Source: Saprospiraceae bacterium
GTDB taxonomy: Bacteria; Bacteroidota; Bacteroidia; Chitinophagales; Saprospiraceae
Length of the DNA stretch: 64,000 bases
Reading direction: 5' to 3'
NCBI GenBank assembly: GCA_016787415.1
Contig: JAEUUT010000055.1
Coordinates: 1-64,000 of the forward strand
Position numbers and translations under genes: made by a program. Below are positions 8,421-19,106 of the stretch, piece by piece (within the stretch, counting starts at the first letter, position 1; every line of letters starts with the position of its first letter). A model generated the notes under the pieces. That model worked only from the letters and a program-made list of their open reading frames with translations, made no database searches and was not told the origin of the DNA.

Positions 8421-10069
8421 AACAATTAATTATCTCCACGGCCTGCTTTGTGTTATGCTTCGCTTGCACTGCTTTTGCACAAGTATTTCCTGTCGAAAAC
8501 ATCCTTGTGAACGGGCTCAACAGCAAACGAATCAACCTCGTTTACCTCGCCGATGGCTATCAAATTGCTCAATTGGACAATTTTGTCACCCAGGCCACCA
8601 CTGTAAATGCCAGCCTTTTCACACAAACACCTTTTCTGGAATACAAGAACTTTTTTAACGCCTATGCTATCAAGGTGCCCTCCACACAAAGCGGCGCCAA
8701 ACACCCCGGCACGGCCACCGATGTAACAGAACCGGCCTCGCCTGTTATCAATCCAAGCAATTATTTCAACTCCAGTTTTGATGTGGGGAGTATTCACCGC
8801 CTGCTGGTGCCCGCCAATGGTGCGCAGGTGGCAGCGGTTGCTTTTAGCAACGTACCGGAATACGACCAGTTGCTGTTATTGGTAAATGATGCCGAATACG
8901 GCGGGTCGGGTGGTTTTGTTGCCACCAGTTCGGTGCATAACAGCGCCAATGAAATCATGTACCACGAAATAGGGCACTCGTTCGCCAACCTGGGCGATGA
9001 ATACTGGTTCAATTGCGCCGAACGAAAAAACCGGACTGCCAACAATGACCCGCTGACGAATATCTGGAAAAACTGGCTCAATACCAATGGCGTAGGAATA
9101 TATGCAATGGGGGCCTCCGGCGCGTCTTCCAACTGTTATCGCCCCCATCAAGGCTGTAAAATGCAGTACCTGGGCTTGCCATTTTGTTCGGTATGCAAAG
9201 AGGCGTTTATCGACAGGATTTACCAACTGGTGTCGCCCATCGACGCATTTTTGCCAGCCAGCAACAATGTGGTATTCGCAGGCCCCAGCATGGATTTTGA
9301 ACTGACCCTGATACTCCCCAATCCCAATACCTTGCAGATTGAATGGCTACTCAATGGCAATACAATTGCTACTTCGGGAACATCGGTATCGCTTATGGAA
9401 GCCCAATTATCGCCAGGAAGCAATACCCTGCAAGCCCGTGTAACCGACGCTACGCTGCTTTCCCGGGCGTACTGGCCTGGCTCATCGGGATACCTGCATT
9501 CGGTCACCTGGACCATCGAATCGGCCCTGCCCGTCGAATTGCTTGATTTTCAGGTGCGTCTGTTAAACGAGCAGGCCGTGCTGGACTGGAAAACGGCTAC
9601 AGAAAAAGCCTCTGCCTATTTTGAGGTGCAAAAAAGCAGCGACGGCCTTGATTTTGAGCCGATTGCAAAGATGGACGCGGCTGGAAATTCCAGTAGCGAA
9701 CGCCAATATCGGTTGATCGACCCTTCTCCCGGAAACGGCGCTACCTATTACCGCCTGAAGCACGTAGATATGAATGGCGCATTTGAATACAGCCCGGTAC
9801 GCAGTATTTACCGCATTGATAAAATCAGGTATGAGGTGTTTCCCAATCCCGCCGACGATGTGTTGCAGGTACGTGTGCAAACGCAAAACAGCGATTCTTT
9901 TGTGCTGCAAATATTTGATATGCAGGGTCGGCAGGTTTTTGGGCAGTCGTACGAACCTGCCGAGGCGCTTTCGGTTGATATCCCCGTCCGTTCCTTGCCT
10001 TCAGGTCAGTATTCCCTGCATATAGCAACAGGCATGAATCACATCACGAAGTCGTTTGAAAAGTTGTAG
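8417..10069 (+). CDS. M64 (IgA peptidase-like) metallopeptidase with T9SS sorting domain
   Basis: A 550-residue secreted protein with signal peptide to about residue 21 (ACTAFAQ). The zinc motif HEIGHSFANLGDEY has His183, Glu184, His187 and a following Asp194, which is the M64 pattern. 'IHRLLVPANGAQ' and 'PHQGCKMQYLGLPFCSVCKEAF' are also typical of M64. Residues ~280-360 look like an Ig-like module, and from ~365 ('ALPVELLDFQVRLL') there is a fibronectin-like region common in this clade. The last ~75 residues ('YEVFPNPADDVLQVRV') form a type A T9SS domain. It probably acts as a secreted or surface endopeptidase; the substrate is unknown. Confidence 0.9.
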   Translation: MKQLIISTACFVLCFACTAFAQVFPVENILVNGLNSKRINLVYLADGYQIAQLDNFVTQATTVNASLFTQTPFLEYKNFFNAYAIKVPSTQSGAKHPGTATDVTEPASPVINPSNYFNSSFDVGSIHRLLVPANGAQVAAVAFSNVPEYDQLLLLVNDAEYGGSGGFVATSSVHNSANEIMYHEIGHSFANLGDEYWFNCAERKNRTANNDPLTNIWKNWLNTNGVGIYAMGASGASSNCYRPHQGCKMQYLGLPFCSVCKEAFIDRIYQLVSPIDAFLPASNNVVFAGPSMDFELTLILPNPNTLQIEWLLNGNTIATSGTSVSLMEAQLSPGSNTLQARVTDATLLSRAYWPGSSGYLHSVTWTIESALPVELLDFQVRLLNEQAVLDWKTATEKASAYFEVQKSSDGLDFEPIAKMDAAGNSSSERQYRLIDPSPGNGATYYRLKHVDMNGAFEYSPVRSIYRIDKIRYEVFPNPADDVLQVRVQTQNSDSFVLQIFDMQGRQVFGQSYEPAEALSVDIPVRSLPSGQYSLHIATGMNHITKSFEKL

Positions 10070-10132
10070 CACATCTATTTTGAAAAATAGCGCTGTGCTT
10101 GAATGAGCAGACTTGTTAGATTTGCCCACGCT

Positions 10133-11356
10133 ATGCAGAACAGTGCTATTATCCTCCGTCGCGCGCCCCTGAAAGACCTCCCGCTTGTACAGCAAATCGG
10201 ACGTGCCACATACACCCCTTATTACGCCCATGTCTGGAAAGACACCGCCGGCATGGAATGGTACCTCGAACATTGTTTTGGACAGGACGCGCTCGAAAGC
10301 GACCTGCAAAACCCGGCTGTGGAATACTACTTGCCGTCCAATGACGCAGGCCAGGTGTTGGGTTTGCTCAAACTTGTCACCCGGCAGCCTGTGCCCAATG
10401 GCAGCGCTGAACAGGCTTTGTTTCTGGAAAAAATTTACCTGCTGCCCGATTTTTTTGGGCAAGGCTGGGGACAAAGGCTCATTTCAATGGTCTGTGCACG
10501 TGCCCGTGGACTGGGATACACCGCCGTTTGGCTCCAAGCCATGTGCCATGCCGGGCCTGTAGGAGTGTACGAACGTGCAGGTTTTCGGAAAGAAGGCCTG
10601 GTGCATTTCAATTTCGAGCCATTGCGCGAAGACCAGCGCGAGGGCTGGCTAATGGTAAAACACCTGCCACTTGGTTTTGTGGAAACGCCCATGAAACCTA
10701 CTCCGTATGCCCGGGCAGATATTCGCATGAGCATTGCACTTACGCCCGGCATACGCTGCCGACAAGCGAGTGAAAAAGACTTGCCTGCACTGGTCGACCT
10801 GGCCCGCAATACGTTTAAAGAGGCCTTTGCACACCTCAACGATCCCGAAGATTTTGACCCGTATGTGGTAAAAGCATTCACCATTGAGCAATTTTCCCGG
10901 GAAATGAGTACCGCTGGAAGTGCGTTCTATTTACTTGAAAATGAAGGCATTGCAGTGGGTTATTTCAAACTAAACCATGGGCGTAGCCCGCTCGATACCG
11001 ACGATCCGGTACTCGATTTTGATTTTGCGCCGTATGCCGACGCTCCAGTGACCGAACTGGAACGCATTTACCTGAGCGCTTTCCTGCATGGCAGCGGACT
11101 GGCACAACAGATGATTGCCGATGTGGAGCAACTCGCACGAATGCAGGGGAGCCGTTACCTCTGGCTCGGCGTGTGGGACGCCAACTACAAGTCGCGGCGG
11201 TTTTATGAAAAATGCGGGTTTGAACGCATTGGCGACCACCGTTTTCTGCTGGGCGGCGATGAACAGCGGGATATTTTGCTGTGGAAGCAGTTGGGTACTG
11301 CCCAAATAAAAACCTCGGAACCTACGCTCCCTTATCGGCCCCCAACTCCGAAATAA
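10133..11356 (+). CDS. Tandem GNAT N-acetyltransferase (two domains)
   Basis: The protein contains two GNAT domains in one chain. The first (residues ~5-165) has 'LEKIYLLPDFFGQGWGQRLI', an acetyl-CoA-binding V/I-x-x-x-F-x-G-x-G-x-G segment, and 'VYERAGFRKEG'. The second (~200-390) has 'LERIYLSAFLHGSGLAQQMI' and 'RRFYEKCGFERIGDH'. Substrates cannot be predicted. I prefer the start at 10133 (MQNSAIILRRAPLKD) because the domain begins right after it; an in-frame start at 10103 adds ten residues. The 3' end overlaps the convergent MpaB-like gene by 35 bp. Confidence 0.85.
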   Translation: MQNSAIILRRAPLKDLPLVQQIGRATYTPYYAHVWKDTAGMEWYLEHCFGQDALESDLQNPAVEYYLPSNDAGQVLGLLKLVTRQPVPNGSAEQALFLEKIYLLPDFFGQGWGQRLISMVCARARGLGYTAVWLQAMCHAGPVGVYERAGFRKEGLVHFNFEPLREDQREGWLMVKHLPLGFVETPMKPTPYARADIRMSIALTPGIRCRQASEKDLPALVDLARNTFKEAFAHLNDPEDFDPYVVKAFTIEQFSREMSTAGSAFYLLENEGIAVGYFKLNHGRSPLDTDDPVLDFDFAPYADAPVTELERIYLSAFLHGSGLAQQMIADVEQLARMQGSRYLWLGVWDANYKSRRFYEKCGFERIGDHRFLLGGDEQRDILLWKQLGTAQIKTSEPTLPYRPPTPK

Positions 11357-12257
11357 CATACCCATCCGGATAGGTTTTTGATTTTGTTTTGGTGAGCAGG
11401 CGCGGATGCTTTCGGGGCGGCAGCAGCGCTGCTAATTTCCCACGCAGGCGTACGCTTCCGCGTACGAACGATTGCAGCCACTTGGGCGCCGGTTTCATTC
11501 CTACTGCTTCGAGCAAGGTATCGTCGATGAGTGCATGAACAAACGGAGCACCCAGGCCATACATCCATTTGGGTAAAAACCAGGACAACATCAGGTTTCT
11601 GGTAGCATAGGCAATTACCTCATTATCAGGCGAATACCGAAACTCCGCTGCTTCGAATGCGCGGTTGAACCGATTGTATGCCTCGATGCTTTCCGGAATA
11701 TCTCGGATGCCCATACGCCGCCCGATTTCAGTCCAGAAATAATAACTGGCCAGTCGCTCGGATTCGGTGAGTGGCCGCCAACCATACTTCTCATTCCAGC
11801 GGATCGGTTCGAAAATAAAGGTGGAAAGAGTGTACAGGAACTCGTCGTTGGGTATCTGAAAACGACCGTGTTGTTTGTTCATGCGCACCAGCGCAGCGTT
11901 CCCGCGCGGGGTATCATAGCCTCCGCTTTCCAGAATTTCAGAGAGGATAAGTACTGTGTCGTCGTAGCGTTTTTGGGTGCGCTGCACGAATTCGCCGGTT
12001 TTCACCAGCAAAGGGCTGCCTTTTGCCACGCCGAAAACCCGAAACAGCGCAAATTCCAGGGAACGCGTCGTATCCCAGGGAAATTCATAGCAGGAACTAA
12101 GCCAGGCAATCTCCTGGCAATCCGCTTGAGGGTCGAGTTGCGAAACATAGTCGCGGATGGCCATACGACGGCCCGAGCGGATGGCCGGGGCGGCTTTTTC
12201 CTGCCAGCGGGCGATGGGGGCATCCCAGTTGCGAAGCAATGCTACATTTTGATCCAT
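11322..12257 (-). CDS. MpaB-like oxygenase (DUF2236 family)
   Basis: A 311-residue protein (start MDQNVALLRNWDAP). The open frame runs 76 codons further upstream, but that part is repeat DNA and not coding. 'REYPWD'-like 'YEFPWDTTRSLEFALFR', 'TQKRYDDTVLILSEI', 'MNKQHGRFQIPNDEFLYTLS' and 'PIRWNEKYGWRPLT' fit the oxygenase MpaB / latex-clearing-protein superfamily. In that family conserved His and Arg residues bind one haem b; here 'MNKQHGRFQI' supplies a candidate His. The reaction is not known for most relatives. There is a 388-bp gap upstream that holds repeats and the katG terminator. Confidence 0.78.
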   Translation of the reverse strand: MDQNVALLRNWDAPIARWQEKAAPAIRSGRRMAIRDYVSQLDPQADCQEIAWLSSCYEFPWDTTRSLEFALFRVFGVAKGSPLLVKTGEFVQRTQKRYDDTVLILSEILESGGYDTPRGNAALVRMNKQHGRFQIPNDEFLYTLSTFIFEPIRWNEKYGWRPLTESERLASYYFWTEIGRRMGIRDIPESIEAYNRFNRAFEAAEFRYSPDNEVIAYATRNLMLSWFLPKWMYGLGAPFVHALIDDTLLEAVGMKPAPKWLQSFVRGSVRLRGKLAALLPPRKHPRLLTKTKSKTYPDGYVISELGADKGA

Positions 12258-12360
12258 GTCTGCATTTTGTTTTTGGAAAGGACAAACAAAGATCGTAGGT
12301 ATTGGGGAGTTCGGCAAGCCGAATATGAGTCGAATTTTCGCGCCTTGGGTTCGGGGGTAG

Positions 12361-12540
12361 TTTCCCATAGAGTGGTTTCCCGCAGGGTATCCTCCCGTAG
12401 AGTGGTTTCCCGCAGAACTCGCAGATTTACCCGCAGAACTCGCAGAACGTAGAGTACACAATAACATATAGAGAAAACAGGTCAACTCTACGTTCTGCGA
12501 GTTCTGCGGGTAAATCTGCGAGTTCTGCGGGAAAATACTC
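12361..12540. repeat. Word-array palindrome, CGCAGAACT family, 50-bp perfect arms
   Basis: The arms 12406-12455 and 12485-12534 are perfect reverse complements over 50 bases, with a 29-base loop. Each arm consists of a 9- to 11-base word around CGCAGAACT, ending on the loop side with GTAGAGT. Outside the left arm, 'TAGAGTGGTTTCCCGCAG' is repeated at 12369 and 12399, so the left side carries extra copies. Most of the 12258-12571 gap between mpaB-like and katG is this element. Confidence 0.9.
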
Positions 12541-12571
12541 TACGCAAAATAGTTCAGCAGGTAATAGCCTG

Positions 12572-12620
12572 AAAAAAGAGCATCCCGAATCCTGGTTGCG
12601 ACCAAAATCCGGGATGGCTC
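12572..12620 (-). terminator. Intrinsic terminator of katG
   Basis: Read on the minus strand, GAGC(C)ATCCCG pairs with CGGGATGCTC across a loop holding TTTTGG/AACC pairs, and is followed by TTTTTT. It lies 26 bp past the katG stop codon. Confidence 0.8.
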
Positions 12621-12645
12621 ATGTTAACCCCATAAAATACAGTAA

Positions 12646-14892
<2,247 letters not shown>

Positions 14893-15044
14893 TTACTGGT
14901 TGATGGCACGAAATTACAGGGAAACAAAGATAATTTTCATTGATTGTTCCTATGGTTTAATAAATGGTGTCTATGATTTTCGTCACCTTCCAGCAAAGGC
15001 GATGCACCTGATTTAAAAGGGCAAATAGACCGGCAAGAATTATG

Positions 15045-15073
15045 TTGCGTTGGCCCGCTCCTGCATACATTTG
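15045..15073 (+). promoter_or_regulatory. Promoter, TTG-N18-TACATTTG
   Basis: TTG at 15045-15047 and TACATTTG at 15066-15073 fit the Bacteroidota -33/-7 consensus with 18 bases between. Transcription would start near 15080, about 12 bases before the ATG at 15092. Confidence 0.6.
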
Positions 15074-15091
15074 TGCGGAAAACATTACCTG

Positions 15092-15892
15092 ATGAAACAG
15101 TTATTTACATTTTTCGGGCTGGCCTATTTAATCAGTTGGATCATCTGGCTTCCGTTGTATGGCCACATCTGGGGCATTTCCGGCCTGCCAGTGCTGCCTT
15201 ATCACCATGCCCTGGGCGGATTTGGGCCGCTTCTGGCTGCCTTGATTACTACCTGGATTTTTCAAAAAAAAGAGGGCCTGACATTGCTGGTCAAGCAAAT
15301 GGTTCAGTTTCGTCCGGTGGAGTATTTGGGCATAGCCCTGATCAGTCCGTTTGCACTCGCATTGCTGGCGGTAGTTATCAATGTTTTGGGAAGTGGAAAA
15401 ACGGTAGGTATGCAGGCATGGTTTGTTTCCCGCGAGTTTCCGGAATTCGATTTTCCGGTATTTTTCCTGTACAACCTGCTATTTTTTGGACTGGGTGAAG
15501 AAACAGGCTGGCGCGGATTTGCCTTGACGAGGTTACAAAAACGCATGAGCGCGCTATGGGCAAGTGTGGTGCTCACTTTCTTTTGGGCTGTCTGGCACTG
15601 GCCCTTGTTTTTTTACCGCCCGGGCTATACCAGCATGGATGCTGTGGGAATCATCGGCTGGTTTATGAGTTTGCTGACTGGCAGTGTATTGCTCACCTGG
15701 CTGTACAATTCATCTCGGGGCAGCATTCTCATTTGCGCTGTTTTTCATGCTACGATCGACATTGCTTTTACGGCCGATTATGCCGATCAGCACATCGTAA
15801 ACTACATGGGATTTTTGATTACACTTTGGGGAATTGCTACTATTTTTGTGTTCAAACCGCGGCATCTCTCCGCCGAAAGCATCATTCGATAA
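15092..15892 (+). CDS. CPBP-family intramembrane metalloprotease (CAAX/Abi)
   Basis: A 266-residue polytopic membrane protein with about eight helices. It has the three CPBP motifs: EETGWRGF (Glu136, Glu137, Arg141), 'WAVWHWPLFF' (His169) and 'AVFHATID' (His219). In Rce1-like proteases these residues place a catalytic water or metal in the membrane. The start at 15092 is chosen because it lies just behind a good promoter; the ORF is open 14 codons upstream. Bacterial members serve in protein maturation or bacteriocin self-immunity, so the substrate is open. Confidence 0.88.
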   Translation: MKQLFTFFGLAYLISWIIWLPLYGHIWGISGLPVLPYHHALGGFGPLLAALITTWIFQKKEGLTLLVKQMVQFRPVEYLGIALISPFALALLAVVINVLGSGKTVGMQAWFVSREFPEFDFPVFFLYNLLFFGLGEETGWRGFALTRLQKRMSALWASVVLTFFWAVWHWPLFFYRPGYTSMDAVGIIGWFMSLLTGSVLLTWLYNSSRGSILICAVFHATIDIAFTADYADQHIVNYMGFLITLWGIATIFVFKPRHLSAESIIR

Positions 15893-15934
15893 CAATTTGC
15901 AGGCAGGAAATTTTCACGCAAACCTCCACTCGAC

Positions 15935-16276
15935 ATGATGGACGACAAACAGATTACAGCCCAGCGCATCGCCGATTTCTTGACCGCCCGCGGTATTCCT
16001 TTTGAACAAAAGAAAATGTTCGGCGGCATTTGTTTTATGGTAAACGACAAAATGCTGACCGGCGCCAACCGCCACAACAAACTCCTGGCCCGTGTCGACC
16101 CGGCAGACGAAGACCTCTTTTTGCAAAGGCCCGGCGGTGTAAGCATCATGGAAATGGGCCCCAAACTGGCCCATGGCTTCCTGTTTGTGGAACCGGCCGG
16201 ATTCGACAAGGAAGAGGATTTTACTTTTTGGATGGAAAAATGCCTGGAGTACAATCCGAAAGCCAAGAAACGCTGA
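15935..16276 (+). CDS. TfoX N-terminal-domain protein
   Basis: A 113-residue single-domain protein. 'KKMFGGICFMVNDKMLTGA', a DExF-like 'DPADEDLF' and 'GFLFVEPAGFDKEEDFTFW' match the TfoX/Sxy N-terminal domain. Full-length TfoX controls natural competence, but stand-alone N domains are common and have no known role. It lies 42 bp behind the CPBP gene and may share its transcript. The last base of the TGA stop is the first base of a 50-bp inverted-repeat arm. Confidence 0.85.
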   Translation: MMDDKQITAQRIADFLTARGIPFEQKKMFGGICFMVNDKMLTGANRHNKLLARVDPADEDLFLQRPGGVSIMEMGPKLAHGFLFVEPAGFDKEEDFTFWMEKCLEYNPKAKKR

Positions 16277-16400
16277 AACACGGATTACGCGGATAGGTAT
16301 ACGGATTTACACGGATTGGGTTGGTGCGTAGAGGGCAATTGTTCCTTACTACCAACCCAATCCGTGTAAATCCGTATACCTATCCGCAAAATCCGTGTTT
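16276..16400. repeat. Word-array palindrome, ACGGATTTACACGG family
   Basis: The arms 16276-16325 and 16351-16400 match at 48 of 50 positions, with a 25-base loop. The words are variants of ACGGATT (ACGGATTACGCGG, ACGGATTTACACGG). It fills the gap between two convergent genes and begins on the last base of the TfoX-N stop codon, so it could end transcription from both sides. Confidence 0.9.
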
Positions 16401-16407
16401 CCGTGTG

Positions 16408-18930
16408 TCAGGGTTTTTGCGCTGCCTTACCCAGCGAAATCAAATTTGCAAACAGTCGGTATGCTCCTGGCACCCCGGCCGGCAACTGTCGGAAGAAAGA
16501 AAGACCTGTGTACACAAAATGCCCTTGACCGTACTGCGCTACCAGAAGGGCGCCGTCGAGCGGTTTTTCCTCCGGGTCATTCATGGACAGGATGGGCGTA
16601 AAAGCGGCGTCCCATTCTGAAGGGAAGTACAGTCCACGCTCCTGCACCCAGGCGCTAAAATCGGCAGTAGTGAGTTTGTTCGGACTGTTCAGCGCAGCGT
16701 GTTGTGGGGCCAGCAGGCGAATTTCAGCCGTTTCGTCGGTGATGCGCTGTCGGGAAAGTTTGAGCGGGTACGGCGCCAGCGTCACATTTTCGGTACCGCC
16801 GAAATTGGTATTGTACTGCGTTACCAGCGTGCCGCCTTTTTGCACGTATTCGAACAAAGCAGGCTGGTGAAAGGCCAGTTGGTCTTTGGTGTTATAGGCC
16901 CGCACGCCCAACACCACCGCATCGAATTTGGCGAGGTTATCGGCTTCCAGGTCTTTGTCTTCCAGGATCGTTACCGTACAACCCATCTGGCGCAGCGCAG
17001 CAGGCACGTCGTCGCCGGCGCCCATGTAGTAGCCCACGTTGCGCGCACCGACCCGCACATCTGCCCGCGACGCATGCACACGCGCGGGTTGCAATACGCT
17101 TTGCTGCGGAATATGGTCGTACTGAATGGTTACGAGCCGCATACTGTACTGTTTGTCGCCGATTTGGGCAAAGGGCGCCAGTTGGCCGTCGGTATTGCCA
17201 TTGGCTGCATTTATCTTAAAAAGGAAGGTTTTTTCCTCCCCTTTCTTTTTAAACTGGAACGTGTTGTCGCCCACGTTCGCCACTGTCCATCCGGCAGGCG
17301 TTTGTATGCCTACCGTTCCGCTGATGTTGTCGCTACCGGCTTTCACACGTACGCTCACATTTTTGTCTTTGTCGGAAAAAATGTACGAGGCTTCGGTGCA
17401 TTCTACAAAAACCGGCGGCAGGATTTCAAATGGTTTCCACACCTCTCCGATGGCCGATTCGCCGGCTTTATAAGCAATATCGGTTTCGTATTCGATGGGT
17501 ACGCCTGATACCGTGATGTTCCAGTGTACTTTGAAGGTGCGGGGAGTTTCGGGTTTGCCACGAAGTTGTTGATCTTCAACATTGTACATACCCAGCGTAG
17601 GTTCTTTTAGGAGCCAGTAGGGCGCTGTGTAAGCGGTGTTTTCGGGCAATCGAACGGGCACATTTACTACCCAGTCCTTGTTGTTTTCGAGTTTGGCAGC
17701 CGTGGTGCTGTCTTTTATCGCAGGCAGAACCTGGAAAGAAGTCAGTTGCACTTCCAGCGCCGAGCGATTGATGGCTTCCAGGCGCAGGGAGGTAGATTGT
17801 CCGGGTGTGGAAATGGACTCAGAAGCCGTGGCTTCGAGATACAGGCCGAGGCAACCACGGATGACTTCCCGGATCTCGGCAGTTTTTACTTTTTTCCAGT
17901 AACCGTCGGGCAGTTTTTCGATCATTTGCAGGGCGCGCAGCAAGTCGGGCACGGAAGCAGCAGGGTTGTCGCTTCGGTAATTCTGGTCGATCTGAGCCAT
18001 CAACACACCGATGGGTTCGCCGCCTTTTACCCTGCTCCAGGAAGTATTGATGCCTTCGAACAGGTTGTTGCTTTGCGGGCGCTCACCTTTGATAAAGTCG
18101 AACCACTCCATGCTTTCGCCGCGGTTGGTGAGGTTGCCAAATCCCTGGCAGCGGTGCATGGAGCGCGCTTCGGAGGCCACTTCGGTATTGCTTTTGCCTT
18201 TTAAAGGGTAATAAACACCCAGATCAAGCGAGAACAGGTTGCTTTTATCCATTTTGTTGAATGCCTCCTGTCCGCCGAAAAACCACCAGGATGTATTAAA
18301 AAACTGGCGGCGTGGCTGCCATACTTCCGTGTTTTTCAACTGTTCGGGGTAAGCGTCGGCTTTGCCCGCCAGGTCAAAGGCTTCTACCGACAACATGGCA
18401 GATGCCGTGTGGTGCCCATGGGTATCGTATTTTTTATCGTGGTAAAAACGATTGACAATGACATCGGGCTGGGTTTCGCGAATGGCCCATACCACATCGG
18501 ACAGTACCTGATTTTTATCCCAAAAACGCAGGGTTTCTTCGGGATTTTTGGAAAAACCGAAGTCATTGGCGCGGCTGAAACGCTGTTTGCCGCCATCGAT
18601 CGAGCGGGCCATGAGCAGTTCTTCGGTGCGCAATACGCCCAGCAGTTCCCGCATTTCGGGGCCGATGAGGTTTTGCCCGCCATCGCCGCGCGTCAGCGAC
18701 AGGTAGGTGACGTTGAAATGCTTTTCATTGGCGCAATAACTGATAAATCGCTGGTTTTCATCGTCGGGGTGAGCGGCGACATATAGCACCGAGCCCAGTA
18801 CATTGAGTTTTTTGATGGCATCGTGCAGATCGGCTGCCGAAGGTTTGACGGGTTTTTGAGCCCCGGCGAAGGCAGCCAGCATCAGCACAAAAAATCCGGT
18901 AGAAAAAAGGCGTAGAAAGAAGGTATTCAT
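16408..18930 (-). CDS. PIG-L family deacetylase with C-terminal ThuA-like domain, secreted
   Basis: An 840-residue protein with signal peptide (cleavage near AFAGAQ, residue 25). The zinc motif AAHPDDENQ has His54, Asp56 and Asp57, and the later 'THGHHTAS' gives the third ligand, as in LmbE/PIG-L N-acetylglucosaminyl deacetylases. Residues ~370-620 are beta-rich (NPCBM/NEW-like look). The end, from ~650 ('RNVGYYMGAGDDVPAAL', 'FDAVVLGVRAYNT'), looks like a class I glutamine-amidotransferase fold. The large three-part form is known from Bacteroidota. It probably acts on acetylated sugars in the periplasm or outside. Confidence 0.87.
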   Translation of the reverse strand: MNTFFLRLFSTGFFVLMLAAFAGAQKPVKPSAADLHDAIKKLNVLGSVLYVAAHPDDENQRFISYCANEKHFNVTYLSLTRGDGGQNLIGPEMRELLGVLRTEELLMARSIDGGKQRFSRANDFGFSKNPEETLRFWDKNQVLSDVVWAIRETQPDVIVNRFYHDKKYDTHGHHTASAMLSVEAFDLAGKADAYPEQLKNTEVWQPRRQFFNTSWWFFGGQEAFNKMDKSNLFSLDLGVYYPLKGKSNTEVASEARSMHRCQGFGNLTNRGESMEWFDFIKGERPQSNNLFEGINTSWSRVKGGEPIGVLMAQIDQNYRSDNPAASVPDLLRALQMIEKLPDGYWKKVKTAEIREVIRGCLGLYLEATASESISTPGQSTSLRLEAINRSALEVQLTSFQVLPAIKDSTTAAKLENNKDWVVNVPVRLPENTAYTAPYWLLKEPTLGMYNVEDQQLRGKPETPRTFKVHWNITVSGVPIEYETDIAYKAGESAIGEVWKPFEILPPVFVECTEASYIFSDKDKNVSVRVKAGSDNISGTVGIQTPAGWTVANVGDNTFQFKKKGEEKTFLFKINAANGNTDGQLAPFAQIGDKQYSMRLVTIQYDHIPQQSVLQPARVHASRADVRVGARNVGYYMGAGDDVPAALRQMGCTVTILEDKDLEADNLAKFDAVVLGVRAYNTKDQLAFHQPALFEYVQKGGTLVTQYNTNFGGTENVTLAPYPLKLSRQRITDETAEIRLLAPQHAALNSPNKLTTADFSAWVQERGLYFPSEWDAAFTPILSMNDPEEKPLDGALLVAQYGQGHFVYTGLSFFRQLPAGVPGAYRLFANLISLGKAAQKP

Positions 18931-18954
18931 GCGAAAGAGTTGTGTGTGGGAGGA

Positions 18955-19106
18955 GGGTTGATGGGGGTTGATAAATGTTGATGAGGGTTGATAAATGTTG
19001 ATAAGGGTTGATAAGGGGCGGCTCGGGGTAAGTTAGGATTTTCTGTTCATCGAGTGGCTGAATATCAACCCTCATCAACATTTATCAACCCTCATCAACC
19101 CTTATC
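18955..19106. repeat. Word-array palindrome, GGGTTGATAAGG family
   Basis: The left array 18955-19018 repeats GGGTTGATAA/GGGTTGATGA/TGTTGATAA; the right array 19063-19106 is its reverse complement (CATCAACCCTTATC words). The loop contains TTCATCGAGTGGCTGAATATC (as a 17-base core ATCGAGTGGCTGAATAT), which recurs in the copy at 46495-46723. The TAA stop of the esterase gene (19102-19104) lies inside the right array. Confidence 0.9.

Noticed and set aside
10070..10102. Hairpin CTATTTTGAAAAATAG after the M64 gene as terminator
   Set aside because: The stem is only A-T and has no T-run after it; not convincing as a terminator.
12258..12485. N-terminal extension of the MpaB-like protein
   Set aside because: It translates the palindromic repeat (Ser-Ala-Gly-Asn-His runs); the family's N-terminus fits the Met at 12257.
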